Shown piece after piece: positions 23,661 to 32,422 of a stretch of DNA of 32,422 bases; within the stretch, counting starts at the first letter, position 1; every line of letters begins with the position of its first letter. The notes beneath the pieces are model-generated. The model was not told the origin of the DNA and made no database searches. It saw nothing but the letters and a program-made list of their open reading frames with translations. A program made the translations under genes and the position numbers. The DNA is from an uncultured Thermomicrobiales bacterium. Lineage in GTDB: Bacteria; Chloroflexota; Chloroflexia; Thermomicrobiales; UBA6265. Where the stretch lies: positions 80,112 through 112,533 of the forward strand of contig CADCWE010000031.1 of NCBI GenBank assembly GCA_902806325.1, in the 5' to 3' direction.

Positions 23661-25898
23661 CTAGACGTCCTTGGTCAACGTGAGCAGGAACTCGTCGTTG
23701 GTCTGGGTCTTCGAGAGCCGGCTGAGCAGCAGTTCGGTGCCTTCGGACCCGCCGAGCATCGAGACCATCCGCCGCATCGTCCAGACCTGGCGCAGCGTGT
23801 TCTCCTCAAGCAACAGCTCTTCGCGCCGGGTGCCGGAACGCTGGATGTCGATCGAGGGGTAGATCCTCCGCTCGGCCAGCTTCCGATCGAGGTGCAACTC
23901 CATATTGCCGGTGCCCTTGAATTCCTCGTAGATCACGTCGTCCATCCGGCTGCCGGTGTCGATCAGGCAGGTGGCGACGATCGTCAGGCTGCCGCCGCCT
24001 TCGATGTTGCGGGCGGCGCCGAAGAAGCGCTTCGGCGGGTACAACGCCACCGGGTCGATACCGCCGGAGAGGGTCCGACCGCTCGGCGGCACGGCCAGGT
24101 TGTAGGCCCGGGCGAGCCGGGTGATCGAATCGAGCAGGATCGTCACATCCCGCCCCCCTTCGACCAACCGCTTCGCGCGTTCCAAGGCCATCTCGGCGAC
24201 CTTGGTGTGGTCCTCCACCGGCTCGTCGAACGTCGACGAGATGACCTCGCCTTCGACCGAGCGCCGCATGTCGGTCACCTCCTCCGGCCGCTCGCCGATG
24301 AGGCAGACCATCAGATGCATCTCGGGGCTGTTGGCGGTGATCCCGTTGGCGATGGACTTGAGCAGGATCGTCTTTCCGGCCTTGGGCGGAGAAACGATCA
24401 ACCCGCGCTGGCCCAGGCCGATCGGCGCGACCAGATTGAGCAGACGGGTCGACAGGATGTTGGGCTGCGTTTCGAGGTTGATCAACTCCAACGGAAAGAT
24501 CGGCGTCAGCGACTCGAACGCGGGGCGACGGCGCGCGGTCTCCGGATCGACCCCGTTGATGATTTCCACCCGGAGCAAACTGAAGAACTTTTCGTTGTCC
24601 TTCGGCGGGCGCACCTCGCCGGAGATGCGATCGCCGGTCCGCAACCCAAACCGCCGAATCTGCGATTGGGAGACGTAGATATCGTCGGCGGCCGGCAAGA
24701 AACGGTGGCTGCGCAAGAATCCGAAGCCGTCCTCGATGATCTCCAGGATGCCGTCGCCGAAGACGTGCCCTTCGAGTTCGGTCTGGGTCCGGAGCAACTT
24801 GATCATCAGGTCGGCGCGCTTCATCCGGGTGTAGCCTTGCAGCTCCATCCCGCGCGCCATGTCCCACAGTTCCTCGACCGACTTCTCCTGGAGATCGTTG
24901 ACCGAAAAGTGCGCCACGTTGCCGTTTCGGGCCGGGGGCACGATCGCCGGGGGAACGGGCGCCGGATTCACCGGTCGCGGGCGAGGCGGCTGAGCGACGC
25001 CGAACGATGGCCCCGGTTGGCGTTCACGTCCGTTCGGCCCCGTGCCGCCTTGGCGGACGCCCCGGTCGCCGCGAGGGGTCCTGTCTCCCCGCGGTTGCGA
25101 CTGCCGGTCGCCCCGGTCGAAACGGACCGCGCGGTCATCGCGCACCGCCCGATCCGAACGATCGCCGCGGTTGCCCCGATCCGAGCGTTCAACGCGGTCT
25201 GGGCGGTCTCCCTGCTCCCGGCGCTCCGGGCGCGACAACCGTTCCCTGGGAGCCGGGCGCTCGCTCGCCATCGGACCGTCGCTGGTGCTGGCGGCCTCGG
25301 CGGTGGTTGGCTCCGGCGCGGCGTCCGCCGTGATCACCGATTCAAGCGGAGCCGGCGCAGGAGCCGGCGCAGGGAGATTCGGCATTGTCTCGGAGCCGCC
25401 GGGGAAGGATGTCGGCAAGGAGTCGATCGTCTCGGAGGGCGGCTCCGGGAACGATCCAGAGGTCAACGGCGGAGCCCCAGTCGTGCCTGCCGGCGCCACC
25501 AGCAATCCCGCATCGGCCTCGGACGACGCGGCCTCGCCGGGCGTCGGTGCGGGGGTAGCAATGTCGTCGTGACTCGGGATGGGTGGCGTAGGGGCCGGGA
25601 GACCAGGAGCGGGGTCGACGGCGCGCAGCGCCTCGACAAGGTCCGTCTCCGAAGCCGGTTTCGGCGCCTTGCGCCGTCGCGGGGTCCGCGCGGGAGCTGG
25701 AGCCATTTCCACGGCCCCCTCAGGGAGCGCCGAGACCGCCGCGGGTGCTTCCTCGACCGGCGACTCCGCGGCGGGCGCGGCGTTTTCGGTCGGTATGGCG
25801 TCCTTGGCCGGCTTCGCCACCCGCCGCTTGGCACGGGTCGCGCTCGCTTTCGCGGGTTTCTCGGTGGCGTGGTCGGTTATCTCTTCGGCGGCTGACAA
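23661..25898 (-). CDS. rho: Transcription termination factor Rho with long disordered N-terminal region
   Basis: Hexameric RNA-dependent ATPase that terminates transcription. The track starts at 26000, but TTG 25898 is preceded by GGAGG at a spacing of seven, giving 745 residues. The core (about 325-745) is complete: Rho_N helical part, cold-shock RNA-binding domain ([15 protein letters not shown]), P-loop [22 protein letters not shown], the RNA-gripping [20 protein letters not shown] loop and the C-terminal helicase segment. The first 324 residues are extra relative to E. coli Rho. They comprise a basic Ala/Lys/Arg start, a long Pro/Ala/Thr/Ser/Glu stretch (with APAPAPAP) and an Arg/Asp/Gly block (about 217-292, many GDR and DR units). 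Such insertions occur in some high-GC bacteria and may bind RNA or drive condensation. Confidence 0.97.
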   Translation of the reverse strand: MSAAEEITDHATEKPAKASATRAKRRVAKPAKDAIPTENAAPAAESPVEEAPAAVSALPEGAVEMAPAPARTPRRRKAPKPASETDLVEALRAVDPAPGLPAPTPPIPSHDDIATPAPTPGEAASSEADAGLLVAPAGTTGAPPLTSGSFPEPPSETIDSLPTSFPGGSETMPNLPAPAPAPAPLESVITADAAPEPTTAEAASTSDGPMASERPAPRERLSRPERREQGDRPDRVERSDRGNRGDRSDRAVRDDRAVRFDRGDRQSQPRGDRTPRGDRGVRQGGTGPNGRERQPGPSFGVAQPPRPRPVNPAPVPPAIVPPARNGNVAHFSVNDLQEKSVEELWDMARGMELQGYTRMKRADLMIKLLRTQTELEGHVFGDGILEIIEDGFGFLRSHRFLPAADDIYVSQSQIRRFGLRTGDRISGEVRPPKDNEKFFSLLRVEIINGVDPETARRRPAFESLTPIFPLELINLETQPNILSTRLLNLVAPIGLGQRGLIVSPPKAGKTILLKSIANGITANSPEMHLMVCLIGERPEEVTDMRRSVEGEVISSTFDEPVEDHTKVAEMALERAKRLVEGGRDVTILLDSITRLARAYNLAVPPSGRTLSGGIDPVALYPPKRFFGAARNIEGGGSLTIVATCLIDTGSRMDDVIYEEFKGTGNMELHLDRKLAERRIYPSIDIQRSGTRREELLLEENTLRQVWTMRRMVSMLGGSEGTELLLSRLSKTQTNDEFLLTLTKDV

Positions 25899-26198
25899 GC
25901 CGATCCCTCCAGCGACACGGCGTGGATCGCGGGTGACCCCGGCGCGAGGCGACCGGGTTCCGAATACGGGTGGGGCGAAGTGGGTCGTGCCCGGCGGCAA
26001 CCGCGGTCATGCGGTAGAGGCCGAGTCGTCGCCGGCCGGAAACGATCGCCTGGAAGCCCTATCGGCGGGGCGGTTCGCCCGGTCGCGTCAACGACCCAGG
26101 AACGAACCGTCCGCGCGGCAACGCGGTCAACCAAATCTCCAGCGGACGACAAGGTGAGGCGGCGAGGGGAAGGAGTGAGTACGCGCTCGCCGGAACGC
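25899..26198 (-). promoter_or_regulatory. rho: Long 5' leader of rho
   Basis: The 386-bp gap between glpX and rho contains no convincing gene; the ORFs listed there are Arg/Pro-rich shadows. With the promoter at 26205-26234, the rho mRNA would carry about 300 untranslated bases. Rho genes are commonly autoregulated by attenuation in their leader, so this length is suggestive, but I could not confirm any specific structure or leader peptide. Confidence 0.4.
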
Positions 26199-26204
26199 AA
26201 TAGG

Positions 26205-26234
26205 ATCATAGCATCGGAACATGGACGACGTCAA
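26205..26234 (-). promoter_or_regulatory. Putative promoter of rho
   Basis: On the minus strand TTGACG (26234-26229) and TATGAT (26210-26205) are separated by 18 bp. Both match sigma-70 consensus at five of six positions. It lies directly downstream of glpX and points to rho. Confidence 0.5.
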
Positions 26235-26284
26235 TTCATTCCGCATTTCGTTCGGACCGAAGGCCGACCCCGATCTGGGATCGC

Positions 26285-27268
26285 TTAATCCAGCGGTACT
26301 TCGCCCCATTGCCGCAGCTTGGCCAGCCGATGGGTGGCGTCGATCCGCCGGATCGTGCCAGACTTCGACCGCATCACCAACGACTGGGTCGTCGCCCCGC
26401 CGCCGAAGTAGTGAACGCCGCGCAACAGCTCGCCGTCCGTGATCCCGGTGGCGGCGAAGAACACGTTGTCGCTGCCGACGAGGTCGTTCAACCCCAGCAC
26501 CCGGCCGGTGTCGATGCCGCGCTCGGCGACGATCCGCCGCTCGGCGTCGTTGCGGGGCCACAACCGGCACTGCATGTCGCCCCCGAGGCACTTCAGGGCG
26601 CAGGCCGCGACCACCGCCTCGGGCGCGCCGCCGATGCCGACCATCGCGTCGATCCCGGTCCCGGGCGAGGCGGCCATCACCGCACCGGCGACGTCGCCGT
26701 CGGTGATCATCTTGATCCGGGCGCCGGTGGCTCGGACATCCGCGATCAGGCTATCGTGGCGGGGCCGGTCGAGGATCACCACCGTCAGGTCGGTCACGGC
26801 GCGGCCTTTCGCCGCCGCGATCCGGGTCAGGTTCTCCGCCACCGGGGCGGTGATGTCGATTCGCCCGGCCGCTTCCGATCCGACGGCGATCTTGTCCATG
26901 TACATCACCTCGGGCGAGGCGAACATGGACCCGCGCTCGGCCACCGCCAGCACCGCGACCGAGTTCGGCATCCCGTTCGCCAGCAAGCGGGTTCCGTCCA
27001 CCGGATCGACCGCGATGTCGGTTTTTGGGGCATCGGCGCATCCCAGGTGTTCGCCGATAAACAGCATTGGCGCCTCGTCCTTCTCGCCCTCGCCGATCAC
27101 GACCACGCCGTCCATCTGGATCGTGTTCAGGACCGCGCGCATCGCGTCGACGGCGCCCTGGTCGGCGGCGTTCTTGTCGCCACGACCCATCCAACGCCCC
27201 GCCAGAAGCGCCGCCGCTTCGGTCACCCGGACCAGTTCCAAGGCCAAGTTGCGGTCCATCGTCTCCAT
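26285..27268 (-). CDS. glpX: Class II fructose-1,6-bisphosphatase
   Basis: Hydrolyses fructose 1,6-bisphosphate in gluconeogenesis. The start is ATG 27268, preceded by GGAGGGAGG; the track's 27364 start lies within the upstream helicase gene. The 327-residue product begins METMDRNLALELVRVTEAAAL, as GlpX proteins do. It carries the metal-site motifs GEGEKDEAPML and DPVDGTRLLANG, then GDVAGAVMAASPGTGIDAM and GIGGAPEAVVAACALKCLGG, and near the end FFAATGITDGELLRGV. All expected motifs are intact and the length is typical. It sits 20 bp after the DinG-like gene on the same strand and probably shares its transcript. It fits functionally with the tpiA and pgk genes at the other end of the window. 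Confidence 0.96.
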   Translation of the reverse strand: METMDRNLALELVRVTEAAALLAGRWMGRGDKNAADQGAVDAMRAVLNTIQMDGVVVIGEGEKDEAPMLFIGEHLGCADAPKTDIAVDPVDGTRLLANGMPNSVAVLAVAERGSMFASPEVMYMDKIAVGSEAAGRIDITAPVAENLTRIAAAKGRAVTDLTVVILDRPRHDSLIADVRATGARIKMITDGDVAGAVMAASPGTGIDAMVGIGGAPEAVVAACALKCLGGDMQCRLWPRNDAERRIVAERGIDTGRVLGLNDLVGSDNVFFAATGITDGELLRGVHYFGGGATTQSLVMRSKSGTIRRIDATHRLAKLRQWGEVPLD

Positions 27269-27288
27269 CGCCGCCTCCCTCCGGTGGC

Positions 27289-30150
<2,862 letters not shown>

Positions 30151-30202
30151 CGTTCATTCACCATTGCCGGGCGAGGGCCCATCGCGGGCCGATGCGCCGA
30201 TC

Positions 30203-31375
30203 TCAACGTCGCCGGGTTTCCAGCCGTCCTGATGCCAGGGCGTCGGCCGCACCGAGGGCGACCAACGCGAGTTGGGTGAGCCCGCTGCGGATCGGCCCGG
30301 TCTCGATGTACTCGTCCTCGCGGTGGACGTTACCGCCCTCGGTCAAACCGAGGCACAACGCCGGCACACCACGCGCGATCGGCACGTTGGCGTCGGTGCT
30401 GGACGCGTCGAAGGTGATCTCGACCCCGACGGCGTCGAGCGCTTCGCGGGCGACTTCAACCAGAGGGCTGTCGGCCGAAACCCGACCGGCCGGACGCTCG
30501 CCAAGCAGCGTGGTCGACACCGAAACACCGTCCCGGTTTGCCCGCTCCACCAACCGATCGACCTCCCCCGCCACCGCCGTCAAGGCGTCCGGATCGACGG
30601 AGCGCAGGTCGAGCACGAACGACGCGCTCGGGGCAATGGTGTTGACCGAGATCCCGCCTTCGATCAGCCCGACGTTGAGCGACGTTTTTGGGGTGCCAGG
30701 AAGCGAAATCGCGTCGAGTTCGGCGATTAGGCGCGCCGCGGCGTGGATCGCGCTCGGCCGCCCGTGATCGCCCCAACTGTGCCCGCCGGGACCGGTGCAG
30801 GCGATCCTCAAGCGGCGGCTGCCAACCGCGACGGTGGTCACGCGGCCGAGGTTGTGGCCCTCGATCGCGACCGCGGCGCCGATCTCCGGAAAGGCGTCCA
30901 TCACCGCCCGCATCCCGACCAGATTGCCCAGACCTTCCTCGCCAACGTTGCCGGTCAACAGGATGTCGACCGCCGGCGTCTCGCCGGCCAACCGCAACAA
31001 CTCCGGCACCGCCAGCACCGCCGCCACGCCAAGGCTGTTGTCGCCGACCCCGGCCCCGGAGAGCCGGCCGCCACTCCGGCGGACGATCGTGTCGGTGCCG
31101 GCCGGAAACACCGTGTCGAGGTGCGCCGCCAGCAGCAACGCCGGTCCCCGGCCGCCGCCGGGGATTCGCGCGACCACGTTCCCCAGCGCGTCCTGCCACG
31201 GCGACGCACAACCGGCCGCAACGAACCAGCCGGCGACGGCCGCGCTCCGGGAATGCTCGGCGCCGGTGGGCGCGGCGATCGCCGCCAAACGCGCCGTGGT
31301 CTCGATCAGGTCCGGCAAGATCGCATCGACGGCCGATCGCACGGCCGCAACCCGCGCGGGTGCCAACGCGGTCAT
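30203..31375 (-). CDS. M20-family metallopeptidase (PepT/ArgE-like)
   Basis: Di-zinc exopeptidase/deacylase. The start is placed at ATG 31375 (MTALAPARVAAVRSAV), since the 34 residues added by the track start at 31477 (TTG) look non-coding; no strong ribosome site supports either. The 390-residue product has metal ligands His85 and Asp87 (AAHLDTVFPAG), bridging Asp112 (GVGDNSLG), the Glu146/Glu147 pair (GNVGEEGLGN), a later Asp in FDASSTDANV and the C-terminal His in GGNVHREDE. The dimerisation domain has GPGGHSWGD. The GGNVH..DEY ending and GEEGLGN resemble PepT-like tripeptidases. The natural substrate is not evident from context. It lies 52 bp ahead of the exonuclease-helicase gene and on the same strand. 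Confidence 0.9.
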   Translation of the reverse strand: MTALAPARVAAVRSAVDAILPDLIETTARLAAIAAPTGAEHSRSAAVAGWFVAAGCASPWQDALGNVVARIPGGGRGPALLLAAHLDTVFPAGTDTIVRRSGGRLSGAGVGDNSLGVAAVLAVPELLRLAGETPAVDILLTGNVGEEGLGNLVGMRAVMDAFPEIGAAVAIEGHNLGRVTTVAVGSRRLRIACTGPGGHSWGDHGRPSAIHAAARLIAELDAISLPGTPKTSLNVGLIEGGISVNTIAPSASFVLDLRSVDPDALTAVAGEVDRLVERANRDGVSVSTTLLGERPAGRVSADSPLVEVAREALDAVGVEITFDASSTDANVPIARGVPALCLGLTEGGNVHREDEYIETGPIRSGLTQLALVALGAADALASGRLETRRR

Positions 31376-31498
31376 CGCCGCGCCGCCCGGTTTTCTCTCA
31401 AGGGGAACTCCAATGGGCGAAAAACCGGGGTCATGCGACGCGGACGCCTCGGGCGTCGGACCGCCGCGCCTTTGCAACGACGCATGTCGGCACCGGCG

Positions 31499-31504
31499 AG
31501 TATA
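31499..31504 (-). promoter_or_regulatory. Possible -10 element of the M20 peptidase gene
   Basis: Minus-strand TATACT followed by CGCC lies 124 bp before the peptidase ATG in the 354-bp divergent gap with sdhA. No good -35 is visible. The rest of this gap (31376-31729) shows no gene apart from the two promoter signals. Confidence 0.3.
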
Positions 31505-31611
31505 CCCCAGGCGGATGCCGGGTTTTCCCGTGCGTCACCGGCATCGTCGAACGTCGGTAGCCGAGATGGGAATCACGGCCACGCCTGCCGATTCCGCCTA
31601 CGGGGTCGCGC

Positions 31612-31640
31612 TTGACACCACCCTGGGGCGGCGCTAGGTT
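31612..31640 (+). promoter_or_regulatory. Putative promoter of sdhA
   Basis: A perfect TTGACA (31612-31617) and TAGGTT (31635-31640) are separated by 17 bp, predicting a leader of about 85 bases before the sdhA ATG. Confidence 0.55.
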
Positions 31641-31729
31641 TGCCGTGAAACGGGGTACGGGCCTCGCAGCGGGTTACGCCGGATCGCGCAGGGTGGCCGC
31701 GTTCGGACGGCGCGGCCGAGGGAGTTCCG

Positions 31730-32422
31730 ATGGCCTACCACCGGTACGACGCGGTGATCGTCGGCGCGGGCGGCGCCGGGTTGATGGCGGCGATCCAGAT
31801 GGCGGGCCACGCCAACATCGCCGTCGTCAGCAAGCTCTACCCGCCCCGCTCCCACACCGGCGCCGCCCAGGGCGGGATCAGCGCCGCCCTCGGCAACACC
31901 GAGGAGGACCACTGGCGCTGGCACATGTTCGACACCGTCAAGGGCGGAGACTATCTGGTCGACCAGGACGCCGCCGCCGTCCTCGCTCGCGAGGCGATCG
32001 ACGCGGTGCTCGAACTCGAGCACATGGGCCTTCCCTTCAACCGCACGCCCGACGGCCGGATCGACCAGCGCCGCTTCGGCGGCCACACCCGCAACTACGG
32101 CGAAGGGGCGGTCCGCCGCGCCTGCTACGCCGCCGACCGCACCGGTCACATGATCATCCAGACGCTCTACCAACAGGGGATCAAGCACAACGTCAACTTC
32201 TTCGACGAGCATCACCTGCTCGACATCCTGTTCACCGACGACGGTCTCTGCTGCGGTTGCGTGACCCTCGAAATCAAAACCGGCGAGATCCACACCATCC
32301 ACGCCAAGGCCGTGCTCATCGCCACCGGCGGCTTTGGGCGGGTGTTCAAGATCACCTCGAACGCGATGGCGGGCACCGGCGACGGCGTTGCCCTGGCGTA
32401 CCGCCGCGGCGTGCCGGTCATT
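31730..32422 (+). CDS. sdhA: Succinate dehydrogenase/fumarate reductase flavoprotein subunit, N-terminal part (3' end outside window)
   Basis: This gene is missing from the ORF track because it runs off the window without a stop. The start is ATG 31730, preceded by GAGGGAG. The 231 visible residues begin [21 protein letters not shown], the FAD-binding Rossmann motif. Then comes [16 protein letters not shown], whose His is the covalent FAD attachment site in SdhA/FrdA. The region [20 protein letters not shown] and [20 protein letters not shown] contains residues of the substrate- and FAD-binding core, and ATGGFGRVF closes the FAD fold. This is about 40 percent of the usual 570-640 residues. 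It oxidises succinate in the citric acid cycle or runs in reverse. Iron-sulfur and anchor subunits would be expected nearby outside the window. Confidence 0.96.
   Translation, partial: MAYHRYDAVIVGAGGAGLMAAIQMAGHANIAVVSKLYPPRSHTGAAQGGISAALGNTEEDHWRWHMFDTVKGGDYLVDQDAAAVLAREAIDAVLELEHMGLPFNRTPDGRIDQRRFGGHTRNYGEGAVRRACYAADRTGHMIIQTLYQQGIKHNVNFFDEHHLLDILFTDDGLCCGCVTLEIKTGEIHTIHAKAVLIATGGFGRVFKITSNAMAGTGDGVALAYRRGVPVI

Noticed and set aside
25350-25376. Short direct repeat GGAGCCGGCGCA
   Set aside because: Encodes part of the Ala/Pro repeat in the Rho N-terminal region; not a mobile or CRISPR repeat.
23892-25895. 667-residue plus-strand ORF
   Set aside because: Exact antisense shadow of rho with His/Arg/Asp-rich composition.
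25877-26209. 110-residue ORF in the rho leader as a leader peptide
   Set aside because: Composition is shadow-like, it overlaps the rho start region and has no ribosome site.

Overview
The window is a GC-rich bacterial chromosome segment made almost entirely of housekeeping genes. Three loci look broken. I saw no rRNA, tRNA, CRISPR array, insertion sequence, phage module or attachment site. The mix of families suggests a Chloroflexota lineage, perhaps near Thermomicrobia/Sphaerobacter. The supporting signs are a Ser/Thr kinase with an FRDLKPSN catalytic loop fused to PQQ-like repeats, a DUF151 bifunctional nuclease, a clostridial-type NuoE/NuoF pair, and an aroQ-pepQ-efp-accB-xseA-xseB run. 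This assignment rests on family resemblance, not on a database search.

Layout. 1-2226: end of pgk, then tpiA, secG and tatA (glycolysis and protein export), closed by a perfect 14-bp hairpin. 2234-4714 (minus): a kinase/beta-propeller gene interrupted by two in-frame TGA codons, and a small frameshifted ORF downstream of it. 4893-6843: lepB, a DUF151 nuclease and a four-cysteine protein. 7004-9260: nuoE-nuoF. 9257-10746 (minus): an ornithine-cyclodeaminase-family gene and a frameshifted ORF downstream. 10898-12571: an SH3 membrane protein and tyrA. 12577-13056 (minus): an unknown protein. 13251-16336: a membrane protein, a degenerate Nudix protein and uvrB. 16382-23648: a long co-directional run of a secreted protein, aroQ, pepQ, efp, accB, xseA, xseB, an AIR-synthase-like protein and an asparaginase-like Ntn hydrolase, with several 4-bp overlaps. 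23661-31375 (minus): rho, glpX, an exonuclease-DinG helicase and an M20 peptidase. 31730-end: the start of sdhA, which the ORF track misses because it has no stop inside the window.

Functionally the window covers central carbon metabolism (pgk, tpiA, glpX, sdhA, nuoEF), aromatic amino acid synthesis (aroQ, tyrA), fatty acid synthesis (accB), DNA repair (uvrB, xseAB, dinG), protein export and processing (secG, tatA, lepB), translation (efp) and transcription termination (rho). I do not see a convincing new multi-gene system. The points most worth checking are the broken kinase locus, the Rho protein with about 324 extra N-terminal residues and a long leader, the Nudix protein lacking its catalytic glutamates, the frameshifted ORF next to the cyclodeaminase gene, and a recurrent TATACT(C) promoter element.
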